Origin: an uncultured Coriobacteriaceae bacterium
GTDB taxonomy: Bacteria > Actinomycetota > Coriobacteriia > Coriobacteriales > Atopobiaceae
Direction: 5' to 3'
NCBI GenBank assembly: GCA_902786015.1
Contig: CADAAU010000005.1
Location: 62,001 to 126,000, forward strand
Length of the DNA stretch: 64,000 nt
Below the pieces are notes generated by a model, which did not search any database, was not told the DNA's origin, and saw nothing but the letters and a program-made list of their open reading frames with translations. Every line of letters begins with the position of its first letter. Positions within the stretch are counted from its first letter, which is position 1. A program made the position numbers and the translations under genes. Positions 27,455-37,377 of this stretch are shown here, in pieces.

Positions 27455-28848
27455 AAGCCTTCGCTTGGCAGCTCAATGCTCACCTCGGGAACTATCAGCT
27501 GCTCCTCGGGCGCCGGAAGAAACCCCAACGCGTACAGCGGCAGAGTAACGAATCCTTTTCCTCCCCCAACGTTCGTATCCGCAAACTTCACCGCCGGATG
27601 CGCACCATACTTCTTTGTGTTGGCCAGAACGTACTTCATGCTCGTGGCACGACCGTTGTTGGACTTGCACTCCACTATGGTTGGCTCTCCAAAGAGGTTC
27701 GCAATAAAGTCAAGCTCGGGGGATCCGCTCGGGGCGTGGTAGTAATACAAATTCCGACCATCATTGGCAAAGGCCGCTGCAACCATGTTTTCGGCCATGG
27801 CACCCTTGTAAGCGCTCAGGTTACCAGAAAGGATACGCGCGGCCATGCCGTGCTCAAGCTGTGATGCAAGCAGACCCGTATCGACGAAAAACACCTTGAA
27901 CTCATTGGGAATCTTAGCGCCCTCGAGCGGAGACGAAATCTCTCGCAGGTTATACGCTCGCATAACGAGGCCAACGTCCACAAGGTATTGCAGACCATCG
28001 GCCTTTTGAGGGCTGTTACCGCGCACGTTGACCTTGCTGTATTGGAACTTCTTGTACTCCTTTGCAAGTTGGGCAGGGAGCGATTCCAAACAGGCTTCAG
28101 CTCTAAGCTTGAGGACCTCGTTTATCGCTTCCTCTCCCTTTGCGTTTCTATAGCGACCGAAGTCGTCCCGAATGGATTGCAGGACGTTCTGTTGGATGCC
28201 ACGAACCGCATTCACGTCATGCGTGGCAAGGAACGTACGTACAGCCTCGGGCATGCCTCCCACCACGAGATACTGCAGATAAAGTGACCTTAAACCTTCA
28301 TGCACCGCAGGGAGGAGCGGCTCTTCGTTGTTCAACGTCTGTTGCGCATACTCGAGCACCTCTTGGGAAATGCCTGCGTTTCGCACGAACTCACGAAAGC
28401 TGAGCGGGCGCATGGTCAGACGCTCTTCGTAGCCAACCGGAATGCCACGTGGATACGGGTCGCGAAATCCCTTCACGCCAAGGAAGCTACCCGTCGCGAC
28501 AACATCGTAGCGCCCGTCAAGGTCCCAGTACTTGAGTGAACTGCGTGCGTTAGGACAATCTTGGATCTCATCAAGGACAAGTAGCGTCTGGTGGGGAACA
28601 AATCGAACGTCGGGAACCGCCGCCGTTATGGAGAGGACCATGTGATCGACATCGAACGAGCCATCAAAAGCCGCATGCACGGCTGTGTTGGCACGAAGAT
28701 CGAGGTATACAACATTGGAATAGCTGTGCGCGCCAAACTCTCGCACGATGAACGTTTTTCCCGTCTGCCGCAAACCACTCAGAACCAGCGGATGATGCGG
28801 ACGTGCCTTCCAAGCTTCTAAATCACGTGTGATTGCTCGTTCAAGCAT
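27451..28848 (-). CDS. ATP-binding protein, AAA_14 with C-terminal DUF4143 (second copy)
   Basis: 465 aa. Walker A is GLRQTGKT and Walker B is LLVLDEIQD. The C-terminal half has the nuclease-like pair SPELDFIAN and TIVECKS. It is only distantly similar to the ATPase at 23958. The start ATG 28848 is preceded by AGGAGG. An upstream in-frame extension to 28989 exists, but it reads through the iterons (PLKNVK repeated) and is not believed. Confidence 0.85.
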   Translation of the reverse strand: MLERAITRDLEAWKARPHHPLVLSGLRQTGKTFIVREFGAHSYSNVVYLDLRANTAVHAAFDGSFDVDHMVLSITAAVPDVRFVPHQTLLVLDEIQDCPNARSSLKYWDLDGRYDVVATGSFLGVKGFRDPYPRGIPVGYEERLTMRPLSFREFVRNAGISQEVLEYAQQTLNNEEPLLPAVHEGLRSLYLQYLVVGGMPEAVRTFLATHDVNAVRGIQQNVLQSIRDDFGRYRNAKGEEAINEVLKLRAEACLESLPAQLAKEYKKFQYSKVNVRGNSPQKADGLQYLVDVGLVMRAYNLREISSPLEGAKIPNEFKVFFVDTGLLASQLEHGMAARILSGNLSAYKGAMAENMVAAAFANDGRNLYYYHAPSGSPELDFIANLFGEPTIVECKSNNGRATSMKYVLANTKKYGAHPAVKFADTNVGGGKGFVTLPLYALGFLPAPEEQLIVPEVSIELPSEGL

Positions 28849-28864
28849 GGCGCCTCCTATGGCC

Positions 28865-28947
28865 TTTACAGTTTTAAGAGGATTATAGCGCACAATCTTT
28901 ACATTTTTAAGAGGATTACTGTGCACGGTTTTTACATTTTTAAGAGG
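28865..28947 (-). promoter_or_regulatory. Three 33-bp-spaced iterons at the second ATPase promoter
   Basis: CCTCTTAAAACTGTAAA or CCTCTTAAAAATGTAAA occurs at 28865-28881, 28898-28914 and 28931-28947, with exact 33-bp period (three helical turns). A TATAAT -10 box (28887-28882, minus) lies between the first two units. Cooperative repressor binding on one DNA face is likely. Confidence 0.75.
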
Positions 28948-29081
28948 TAAACGGCTTCTCACGAGTTGTGCCTCGTCACCTTTTGTCACCTGACGGTGTC
29001 ACGCGCGTTGCCCGCTCGTTTCCCCATCAAGTCGGTAACGTTGCGGCTCATTCTCTCGTGCCGTGACCTGCCCTCCCCTCC

Positions 29082-29087
29082 TATACT
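29082..29087 (+). promoter_or_regulatory. Candidate -10 box of carAB
   Basis: TATACT lies 35 bp before the carA ATG. No convincing -35 box was found, and no attenuator-like hairpin is evident in the short leader. Confidence 0.35.
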
Positions 29088-29121
29088 GCGACAGCCATTC
29101 TATGGACGAAAGGCGGTGCGC

Positions 29122-30360
29122 ATGAACCTATTGGTAAGCGAGGCGAGACCTCCCGCGCTTTTGGCCCTCGAAGACGGCGCGACGTTTGCCGGCTGGAGTG
29201 CAGGAGCCGCAGGCGAGGCCTTCGGTGAGGTGGTGTTCAACACCTCCATGACGGGCTACCAAGAAATCCTGAGCGACCCAAGCTACGCTGGACAGATCGT
29301 AACGCTCACCTACCCGCAGGTGGGCAATTACGGCATCTGCGACGACGACTTCCAAGCCACGAAACTCCACCTGCGGGGCCTGGTGGTGCGCGACATGTGC
29401 CACACCCCCAGCAATTGGCGTGCCACCTCAAGCCTGCCCGCACTGTTGCGCTCTCGCAGAATCGTTGCCATCGAGGGCGTGGACACGCGTGCCCTCACCC
29501 TGCGCATTCGTGGCGGTGGAGCCATGCGTGCGGCCATTTCCACCACAGACTTGGACCCCAGTAGCCTTGTCGCTCGTGTGCGACAGTCACCGGGCATTTC
29601 TGACCACAACCACGTCACAGACGTATCGTGTGAGTCCGTGCAACCCGAGCGAGCCCAAGGCCAGACGAAGTGGCACGTCGTCGCCTATGACTGCGGCATA
29701 AAACAGGGAATCCTGGACAGCCTCACCGCACGTGACTGCGAGGTGCACGTGGTCTCCTGGGACACTCCTGCCGAAGACGTCTTAGCCCTCGACCCCGATG
29801 GCGTCTTCTTCTCCAATGGGCCTGGAGACCCCGGTCAGGTGTGGGCGACCGTAGAGGCAGCACGCGAAATCCTGGGGAAGAGACCGGTGTTCGGCATCTG
29901 CCTGGGCAACCAAATCATAACGCTCGCGGCAGGTGGCCGCATCGAGAAGCTCCCCTTCGGCCATCACGGAGGAAACGAGCCCGTCGCAAACCTGCTCACT
30001 CGGCGCGTGGAGATCACCGCCCAGAACCACAACTTCGGCACGGTGTTCCAGAGCCTTGGCCCCATAGTGCCGGAGGATTCGGACGGTTTCGACACACACG
30101 AACAAGACCTTCGCTCGTGGTTCCGCCGTGGCGTTGCCCCCGTCGTGCACAACCCCCTTTGGGGCCGCATCCAACTCACCCACGTGAATCTCAACGACGG
30201 AACGCCCGAGGGCATGCGCTTCTTGGACATTCCCGCCTTCAGCTGCCAGTATCACCCCGAGGCGAAGCCCGGACCCAGTGACTCCGCATACTTCTTTGAC
30301 TCCTTTGCTCAGCTCATGGCCGAACACGTAAGGAGGGTCACACATGCCCAGACGCGATGA
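29122..30360 (+). CDS. carA: Carbamoyl-phosphate synthase small (glutaminase) subunit
   Basis: 412-aa class I glutamine amidotransferase feeding ammonia to CarB for pyrimidine and arginine synthesis. The N-terminal CPSase domain has [17 protein letters not shown]. The catalytic Cys is in FGICLGNQ, and the partner His lies in [10 protein letters not shown]. It is slightly longer than usual (360-390 aa). The start is ATG 29122, since the alternative upstream frame has no family match. The end overlaps carB by 17 bp. Confidence 0.96.
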   Translation: MNLLVSEARPPALLALEDGATFAGWSAGAAGEAFGEVVFNTSMTGYQEILSDPSYAGQIVTLTYPQVGNYGICDDDFQATKLHLRGLVVRDMCHTPSNWRATSSLPALLRSRRIVAIEGVDTRALTLRIRGGGAMRAAISTTDLDPSSLVARVRQSPGISDHNHVTDVSCESVQPERAQGQTKWHVVAYDCGIKQGILDSLTARDCEVHVVSWDTPAEDVLALDPDGVFFSNGPGDPGQVWATVEAAREILGKRPVFGICLGNQIITLAAGGRIEKLPFGHHGGNEPVANLLTRRVEITAQNHNFGTVFQSLGPIVPEDSDGFDTHEQDLRSWFRRGVAPVVHNPLWGRIQLTHVNLNDGTPEGMRFLDIPAFSCQYHPEAKPGPSDSAYFFDSFAQLMAEHVRRVTHAQTR

Positions 30361-33300
30361 CATCCAAAAGATCCTCGTCCTTGGCTCCGGCCCCATAGTC
30401 ATAGGCCAGGCGTGCGAATTCGACTACTCGGGAACCCAGGCGTGTCGAGCACTCATGCGCGAGGGATACGAGGTGGTGCTCGTTAACTCCAATCCGGCGA
30501 CAATTATGACCGATCCCGAGACAGCGACGCGCACCTATGTGGAGCCCATCACCGCGGACTCCGTGGAGCGCATCATCAAGTGTGAGCGACCAGACGCGCT
30601 GCTTCCCAACATGGGCGGTCAGACCGCGCTCAACTGCGCGGTGGAACTCGACCGACGCGGCGTGCTGGAGTGTCATGGCATAGAGGTAATCGGCTGCGAC
30701 ATACCTTCCATCCGAGTCGGAGAGGACCGCGAGCTCTTTGCCCAGGCCATGAAGGACATCGGCCTGCACGTGGCCGAGGCACGCATCGCGCACACGCTCC
30801 CAGAAGCCCAGTCGGCAGCGGCAGAGATCGGCCTGCCCGTGGTCGTGCGTCCCTCGTTCACGCTTGGCGGAGCGGGTGGTGGCATGGCACGCACCGCAGA
30901 CGAACTCAATCGCATCGCTGCCCAGGGTCTTGAGCTCTCCCCCGTGAGCGAAGTCCTTATTGAACAGAGCTTGGAGGGCTGGAAAGAAATCGAGATGGAG
31001 GTCATGCGCGACGCCTTTGGCAACGGCATCGTAGTGTGCTCCATCGAGAACCTCGATCCCATGGGCGTACACACCGGCGACTCCATAACGGTAGCCCCCT
31101 GCCAGACCCTCTGTGACGTGGAGCTGCAGCGTCTTCGCGACTACAGCCTCGCCGTTCTCGACCGCGTAGGCGTCGCATGCGGTGGATCCAACGTACAGTT
31201 TGCCGTAAACCCCATAAACGGCGACGTGGTGGTCATCGAGATGAACCCGCGCGTAAGCCGATCGTCGGCGCTCGCGAGCAAGGCAACAGGCTTCCCAATC
31301 GCTAAGGAGGCGGCCCTGCTCGCCGTGGGCTACACCCTCGACGAGATTACCAACGACATAACCCGTGCCACTCCCGCTTGCTTCGAACCATCCATCGACT
31401 ACGTCGTGGTCAAGGTTCCGCGATTTGCCTTCGAGAAATTCCCCGGCACAAGCGAGACGCTTACCACGCGCATGAAGAGCGTTGGAGAGGCCATGGCCAT
31501 AGGCCGTACCTTCGAGGAGGCGCTGCAGAAGGCCGTGCGTTCACTGGAAGACGGACATGTGGGCCTCCAGGATCAGGAGGCCTCGCTCGCAAACGATGAG
31601 GAACTCACAAAGCTAGTGTCGTGTCCAACCTCACATCGCGTCTTTCATGTTGCCGAGGCCCTACGTCGCGGCTGGCCCGTCGAGCGCATTCATGGGCTTT
31701 GCGGAATCGACCCTTGGTTCTTGTACCGCATGCGCGACATCGTCACCGCCGAGAGGACCATTGCCACGGCCGGACTCGAGGGCCTCGACGCACGGCATCT
31801 TCATGCGGCCAAGCAGATGGGCTTTAGCGACGCAAGAATCGCCGAGTTGTGCGGCCAGCGCGAGGACGTGGTACGCGCCATCCGAAGGGTTCTTGGAGTC
31901 CATCCCGTCGTAAAGACAGTGGACACATGCGCCGGTGAGTTCGAGGCATTTACGAGCTATCACTACCTCACCTACGAGGTGGGTGGCTCCACGGAGCACA
32001 AGACCGCAGAACGACCACGCGTGCTCATCCTCTCTGCAGGCCCCAATCGCATAGGCCAGGGAATCGAGTTCGACTACTGCTGCGTGCATGCTGCCTACGC
32101 CCTTTCCGACGAGGGGTTCGAGACCGTCATGCTCAACTGCAACCCCGAGACCGTGTCGACCGACTACGACACCTCCGACCGCCTGTACTTCGAACCACTT
32201 ACGTTTGAGGACGTCATGGCAGTCATCGAGGTGGAGCAGCCCGCTGGAGTCATCGTAACCTTGGGAGGACAGACGCCCATCAACCTCGCAAGTAGGCTCA
32301 AGGCGGAGGGCGTGCCCATCATGGGAACGCAGCCAGAGGCCATCGACCTCGCCGAGGATCGCGGACGATTCAGCCGCCTGCTCGACGACCTGGGCATAGC
32401 CTATCCCGCCTCGAGCATCGCGCAAACTCAAGAAGAGGCTGTTCGTGCCGCCCGTATGGTGGGATACCCCCTCTTGGTCCGACCGAGCTACGTACTAGGT
32501 GGTCGGGGCATGGGAATCGTGTACAACGACGAGGAGCTATCCTCCTACATGGCGCAGGCAACCCACGTCACACCCGACCACCCCATCTACCTGGATGCGT
32601 TTTTGGAAGACGCCATAGAACTCGACGTAGACGCACTGTGCGACGGTTCGCACGTATACGTAGGAGCCATACTCGAGCACATCGAGGAATGCGGCATCCA
32701 CTCTGGCGACTCGGCGTGCTGTTTTCCACCCTTCTCGCTCTCGGCACGCATCGCAGACAAGGTACGCATGATCACGCACAGGCTTGCCCTGGCGTGCGAC
32801 ATCCGCGGTCTTCTTAACGTGCAATATGCCATCAAGGACGAGCAAGTGTACGTGATTGAGCTCAACCCTCGTGCGAGCCGTACCGTGCCCTTCGATTCCA
32901 AGGCCTCCGGCGTGCCGCTCGCAAAGGCTGCCGCACGCATCATGGCAGGCCGCACGTTGGCAGAGCTGGACCTACCTCCCGAAGACCGCACGTTTGGCTA
33001 CTTTGCGGTTAAGGAGGCGGTCATGCCATGGGCCCGGTTCCCTGGCACCGACACGACTCTCGGACCCGAGATGAAGTCCACCGGAGAGGTCATGGGGCTC
33101 GACCGCACCTTCCCGCTCGCCTATGCCAAGACCCGCGAGGCGATTGACTACCGTATTCCCCTGGAGGGAACCGTGTTCGTCTCTGTAAACGATCGTGACA
33201 AGCGCAGCATCGGCCCCGTAGCCCTCACCCTCTGGAACCTGGGCTACGACATCGTCGCTACCACAGGCACCGCACGCGTGCTGAGTGCCGCGGGCATCCC

Positions 33301-33571
33301 CTGCGAGCAAATCAACATGGTAAGCGAGCCACATCCCAACATCGTCGATGCCATCGAGCAGGGACGTATCGCCTTCATGATCAACACCCCGGGCGGTCAT
33401 CGTTCCCGAGGCGACGGATTCCGCATACGTGCCATGGCAGTGAACCACGGAATAGACCTCGTGACGGCCATGAGCGGCGCCACGGCGCTCATCCAAGCAA
33501 TAGCGGCGCTGCGTAGCAGGACTCTCGAGCCTTACGCCCTGCAAAACGTCATAAAGGGCAAATCTCTCTAG
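30344..33571 (+). CDS. carB: Carbamoyl-phosphate synthase large subunit
   Basis: 1075 aa with two ATP-grasp halves ([20 protein letters not shown] near the N-terminus, [20 protein letters not shown] in the middle), each with IELNPR or IEMNPR metal loops. The C-terminal MGS-like allosteric domain contains [13 protein letters not shown]. Full family length. Start inside the carA end. Confidence 0.97.
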   Translation: MPRRDDIQKILVLGSGPIVIGQACEFDYSGTQACRALMREGYEVVLVNSNPATIMTDPETATRTYVEPITADSVERIIKCERPDALLPNMGGQTALNCAVELDRRGVLECHGIEVIGCDIPSIRVGEDRELFAQAMKDIGLHVAEARIAHTLPEAQSAAAEIGLPVVVRPSFTLGGAGGGMARTADELNRIAAQGLELSPVSEVLIEQSLEGWKEIEMEVMRDAFGNGIVVCSIENLDPMGVHTGDSITVAPCQTLCDVELQRLRDYSLAVLDRVGVACGGSNVQFAVNPINGDVVVIEMNPRVSRSSALASKATGFPIAKEAALLAVGYTLDEITNDITRATPACFEPSIDYVVVKVPRFAFEKFPGTSETLTTRMKSVGEAMAIGRTFEEALQKAVRSLEDGHVGLQDQEASLANDEELTKLVSCPTSHRVFHVAEALRRGWPVERIHGLCGIDPWFLYRMRDIVTAERTIATAGLEGLDARHLHAAKQMGFSDARIAELCGQREDVVRAIRRVLGVHPVVKTVDTCAGEFEAFTSYHYLTYEVGGSTEHKTAERPRVLILSAGPNRIGQGIEFDYCCVHAAYALSDEGFETVMLNCNPETVSTDYDTSDRLYFEPLTFEDVMAVIEVEQPAGVIVTLGGQTPINLASRLKAEGVPIMGTQPEAIDLAEDRGRFSRLLDDLGIAYPASSIAQTQEEAVRAARMVGYPLLVRPSYVLGGRGMGIVYNDEELSSYMAQATHVTPDHPIYLDAFLEDAIELDVDALCDGSHVYVGAILEHIEECGIHSGDSACCFPPFSLSARIADKVRMITHRLALACDIRGLLNVQYAIKDEQVYVIELNPRASRTVPFDSKASGVPLAKAAARIMAGRTLAELDLPPEDRTFGYFAVKEAVMPWARFPGTDTTLGPEMKSTGEVMGLDRTFPLAYAKTREAIDYRIPLEGTVFVSVNDRDKRSIGPVALTLWNLGYDIVATTGTARVLSAAGIPCEQINMVSEPHPNIVDAIEQGRIAFMINTPGGHRSRGDGFRIRAMAVNHGIDLVTAMSGATALIQAIAALRSRTLEPYALQNVIKGKSL

Positions 33572-33592
33572 ACACGTTTAGAAAGGATCGCT

Positions 33593-34384
33593 ATGCACTT
33601 CACCAAGATGCACGGACTGGGAAACGACTACCTCTATGTGTTCGGAGAGGTGCCCGCCAACGTCGCGGAGATTTCTCGCCATCTCTCCGACCGTCACTTT
33701 GGAGCGGGTTCGGACGGCATGATCTTCATAGGCCCATCTTCGATTGCCGACTTCAAGATGCGCATATTCAACGCAGACGGCAGCGAAGCGCTCATGTGCG
33801 GCAATGGCATCCGCTGCGTAGGCAAATACGTATTCGACAAGGGATTTACCAAGAAAACTGCCGTACGAATAGAGACCTTGTCGGGGATCAAGGACGTCGG
33901 ACTCATACTGAACGACGGGCGTGTTGACAGGGCAACGGTGGGCATGGGCGCCGCCATCGCAGAGGACGAAATCGAGCTTGAGGTAGGCGACACAATTGTT
34001 CGCGGCATCCCCGTCTCGGTGGGAAATCCTCATTTCGTGATATTCGTAGACGACGCCCAGATCGCACCCGTAGACATAATCGGTCCAATGATTGAGCGAC
34101 ACGACGCATTTCCGGGAGGTGTAAACGTAGAGTTCGCGCAAATCCTCTCGCATGACGAAATACGCATGCGCGTTTGGGAGCGAGGCAGTGGCATCACCTT
34201 GGCTTGCGGGACCGGTGCCTGCGCTACCGCCGCAGCGGCCGTGGCACAGGGTATGTGTCCCATCGGCAGGCCGATCACCGTCCATCTAGACGGGGGCGAC
34301 CTCTTCATCCGCGTGAGCAACAACAACGCCGTTACCATGACCGGTCCCGCCACGACTGTCTACGAAGGAGATGTGGAGCTATGA
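33593..34384 (+). CDS. dapF: Diaminopimelate epimerase
   Basis: Converts LL- to meso-diaminopimelate for peptidoglycan and lysine. 263 aa. Both catalytic cysteines are present: ALMCGNGIRC in the first half and LACGTGACAT in the second. The start follows GAAAGGATC. It overlaps dapL by 4 bp (ATGA). Confidence 0.96.
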   Translation: MHFTKMHGLGNDYLYVFGEVPANVAEISRHLSDRHFGAGSDGMIFIGPSSIADFKMRIFNADGSEALMCGNGIRCVGKYVFDKGFTKKTAVRIETLSGIKDVGLILNDGRVDRATVGMGAAIAEDEIELEVGDTIVRGIPVSVGNPHFVIFVDDAQIAPVDIIGPMIERHDAFPGGVNVEFAQILSHDEIRMRVWERGSGITLACGTGACATAAAAVAQGMCPIGRPITVHLDGGDLFIRVSNNNAVTMTGPATTVYEGDVEL

Positions 34385-35571
34385 CAACGCCGAACACTCA
34401 CTACGCCGACCTCAAGGAGTCCTATCTGTTCCGCAGAATCGCACAAAAAGTCACGGCATATGAGGAGGGAGATCCTGATACGCACCTGTATCGCATGGGA
34501 ATAGGCGACGTGTCTCTCCCTCTGTGCGATGCGGTCATTCGCGCGCTGCACGACGCCGTGGACGATCAGGCGGACGCACGGCGCTTCCATGGCTACATGC
34601 CCGAGTGCGGTGCGCCATTTTTACGGGAGGCGATAGCGGCATACTATGGAGCACGAGGAGTCTCGCTCGATGCGGACGAGGTCTTTGTCTCCAGTGGTGC
34701 CAGCGATGAGCTCGGTGACATCCTGGACCTTTTTGACGCACACAGCAGCGCCATGGTCATAGAGCCCGCATACCCAGCCTATGTGGACGCCAACGTCATG
34801 GCAGGAAGGGCCGTCGTACATGTCCCGGCATACGAGGAGGAGGGATTCCTCCCCTGTCCAAGCGACGACCTTCAGGCGGACGTCATCTACCTTTGCTCCC
34901 CCAACAACCCGACCGGGGCCGTTTTTGGCAGGCACCAGTTGCAGGAGTGGGTTGACTTCGCAAACCGCCACGAATCGGTGATTCTGTTCGACGCGGCCTA
35001 CGAAGCATTTATCGAGGACGATGAGCTTCCGCACAGCATCTTTGAACTTGAGGGAGCAAGGACCTGCGCCATCGAGATCTGCTCGCTCTCAAAGACGGCG
35101 GGCTTCACCGGCACGCGACTGGGCTATACCGTTATCCCTGCGGAGCTCAAGCGGTGTGGCATGTCGCTCCACGACATGTGGGTTCGCAACCGCACCACCA
35201 AGACGAACGGTGTTTCCTACATCATCCAGCGAGGCGGCGCGGCAGTGTTCACGTCGGAGGGACAGCGCCAAATACATGAAAGCATTGCCGTGTACAAGCA
35301 CAATGCGCACGTGCTGATGGACGCCTTGGACGAAGTGGGCGTCTGGTATTGCGGAGGAAGGAACGCGCCATACCTCTGGCTCAAATGCCCTGAGGGTACG
35401 AGTAGCTGGGCGCTCTTTGATCGCCTTCTCAACGAAATACAGGTCGTGGGCACGCCAGGAGAAGGCTTTGGATCCTGCGGTGAGGGTTATTTCCGTCTGT
35501 CAACCTTTGGCGACCCGCAAGACACCATCGAGGCCGCGCGACGCCTCGCCCAAGGAGACGTTTTCCGCTAA
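34381..35571 (+). CDS. dapL: LL-diaminopimelate aminotransferase
   Basis: 396-aa PLP enzyme making LL-DAP directly from tetrahydrodipicolinate, bypassing DapD/C/E. Signatures are RMGIGDVSLPLC, YLCSPNNPTGAVF, the PLP lysine in CSLSKTAGFTGTRLGY, and conserved FGDP near the end. It is coupled to dapF, a pairing that makes a compact DAP pathway. Confidence 0.95.
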   Translation: MTTPNTHYADLKESYLFRRIAQKVTAYEEGDPDTHLYRMGIGDVSLPLCDAVIRALHDAVDDQADARRFHGYMPECGAPFLREAIAAYYGARGVSLDADEVFVSSGASDELGDILDLFDAHSSAMVIEPAYPAYVDANVMAGRAVVHVPAYEEEGFLPCPSDDLQADVIYLCSPNNPTGAVFGRHQLQEWVDFANRHESVILFDAAYEAFIEDDELPHSIFELEGARTCAIEICSLSKTAGFTGTRLGYTVIPAELKRCGMSLHDMWVRNRTTKTNGVSYIIQRGGAAVFTSEGQRQIHESIAVYKHNAHVLMDALDEVGVWYCGGRNAPYLWLKCPEGTSSWALFDRLLNEIQVVGTPGEGFGSCGEGYFRLSTFGDPQDTIEAARRLAQGDVFR

Positions 35572-35615
35572 TACCGTCTCCCCCACGACACCACAACTCG
35601 AAAGGAGCCAACAAC

Positions 35616-37199
35616 ATGTGCTCAATCATGGGCTATTGCAGCAACGACGTGGATATCGACGCCTTCATGGAAGGCTTCAACCGCACAACCTCGCGTGGGC
35701 CAGACGACTCGCGTGTCGTCGATACGGGACAAGGCCTCCTGGGATTCCACAGGCTCTCGATCATGGGTCTCACGCCCGAGGGCATGCAGCCGTTTAGGCT
35801 GGGCGACAGCTACGTCGTATGCAACGGCGAACTCTACGGGTTCGAGCGCATGCGCGATGAGTTACGCGCAAAAGGTTATGTCTTCCAGAGCGATAGCGAC
35901 TGCGAGATTCTGCTTCCGCTCTATCGCGAACACGGAGTCGGGCTCTTCTCCCTGCTCGATGCTGAGTTCGCCTGCATCATCTATGACGGAGACAGGCAGA
36001 GCTTCGTTGCCGCACGTGACCCCATTGGCATCCGCCCCCTCTACTACGGGTACGACCAACATGGCTCCATCGTCTTTGCAAGCGAGGCAAAAAACCTTGT
36101 GGGGCTCGTGGATTCCATCATGCCATTCCCACCAGGCCACTACTACCAGGACGGACGCTTCGTCTGTTATTGCGACATCACGAAGGTGCAGTCCGTCATC
36201 ACGGATGACCTCGAAACTGCTTGCAGCGGCATTCGCAAGAGGCTTGTGGATGGCGTTCGAAAGCGATTGGTCTCCGACTCCAAGGTGGGCTTCCTGCTCT
36301 CGGGTGGCCTCGACTCCTCACTCGTATGCGCCATCGCGACGCGTGAGCTCGGACACCCTATCGAGACCTTTGCGATAGGCATGACAGAAGATCCCATCGA
36401 CCTCAAGTATGCACGCAAGACGGCAGAGTTCCTAGGATGCCACCACACCGAGGTCATGATGACGCCCGAGGAAGTCATCAGTTCGCTCGAAGACGTTATC
36501 ACGTTGCTCGGTACCTACGACATAACGACCATTCGTGCCAGTATGGGCATGCACCTCGTCTGTAAGCACATCCACGAGCGCACGGACATTCGCGTCCTTC
36601 TTACCGGCGAGATTTCCGACGAGCTCTTTGGCTATAAGTACACTGACTTTGCTCCTAGCGCACAAGCCTTCCAAGAGGAGTCGCAGAAGCGTGTGCGCGA
36701 GTTGCACATGTACGACGTCCTGCGCGCCGATCGCTGCATCTCGGCAAACTCGCTCGAGGCACGCGTGCCCTTCGGGGACCTCAGCTTCGTGCGCTACGTG
36801 ATGGCGCTCGACCCGCATCTCAAACTCAACACCTACGGCAAGGGAAAGTACCTGCTGCGCCATGCCTTCGAGGGGACAAAGCTTCTTCCCGACGACATTC
36901 TCTGGCGCGAGAAGGCTGCCTTCTCTGACGCGGTGGGTCATTCTATGGTGGACTACCTCAAGGACTACGCCAAGAGCCATTACACCGACGAGGAGTTTAA
37001 CGAAAGAAGAACAGCCTACGAATTCGCCCAGCCCTTCACCAAGGAATCGCTCCTTTATCGCGAACTCTTCGAGCGTCATTACCCCGGTCAGGCACGCATG
37101 GTCAACGGGTTCTGGATGCCCAACCGCACGTGGGAGGGTTGCGACGTAAACGATCCGTCGGCGCGCGTCCTCGCGAACTACGGCAAGAGCGGAGACTGA
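35616..37199 (+). CDS. asnB: Asparagine synthase (glutamine-hydrolysing)
   Basis: 527 aa. The Ntn nucleophile is Cys2 (MCSIMGYC), the glutaminase domain has FHRLSIMGL and CNGELYGFE, and the PP-loop of the synthetase domain is LSGGLDSS. It makes asparagine from aspartate, ATP and glutamine. Start ATG after GAAAGGAGCC. A second, N-terminally shortened relative is at 58054. Confidence 0.95.
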   Translation: MCSIMGYCSNDVDIDAFMEGFNRTTSRGPDDSRVVDTGQGLLGFHRLSIMGLTPEGMQPFRLGDSYVVCNGELYGFERMRDELRAKGYVFQSDSDCEILLPLYREHGVGLFSLLDAEFACIIYDGDRQSFVAARDPIGIRPLYYGYDQHGSIVFASEAKNLVGLVDSIMPFPPGHYYQDGRFVCYCDITKVQSVITDDLETACSGIRKRLVDGVRKRLVSDSKVGFLLSGGLDSSLVCAIATRELGHPIETFAIGMTEDPIDLKYARKTAEFLGCHHTEVMMTPEEVISSLEDVITLLGTYDITTIRASMGMHLVCKHIHERTDIRVLLTGEISDELFGYKYTDFAPSAQAFQEESQKRVRELHMYDVLRADRCISANSLEARVPFGDLSFVRYVMALDPHLKLNTYGKGKYLLRHAFEGTKLLPDDILWREKAAFSDAVGHSMVDYLKDYAKSHYTDEEFNERRTAYEFAQPFTKESLLYRELFERHYPGQARMVNGFWMPNRTWEGCDVNDPSARVLANYGKSGD

Positions 37200-37245
37200 C
37201 GGCTGTCTCTGCTCAGCCGCCGCACGACTGCCGGCACGACACGAT

Positions 37246-37289
37246 GGCATGCGTGGCGCAAGCTACCCCAAGAGCTTGCGCCACATGCC
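37246..37289. terminator. Hairpin between asnB and murT-gatD
   Basis: TGGCGCAAGCT and AGCTTGCGCCA form a perfect stem, extended by GGCATG/CATGCC past a 2-nt bulge. No T-run follows, so it may be a regulatory or REP-like hairpin rather than an intrinsic terminator. Confidence 0.45.
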
Positions 37290-37377
37290 ATGCCAAGTTG
37301 ACACCGACCCGAAACGGGCGAGAAACGCCGCCCCCGTATGCTTTGGCTGCACTACCGACTCGCGAGGGAGTGAATTC

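Noticed and set aside
27451..28989. N-terminally extended ATPase starting at 28989
   Set aside because: The extra 47 residues are translations of the 33-bp iterons and promoter; AGGAGG lies directly before ATG 28848.
30338..33544. Long open frames antisense to carB, pyrG, gltB and the aro genes
   Set aside because: They mirror the codon structure of strongly recognised genes, lack ribosome sites and match no family.
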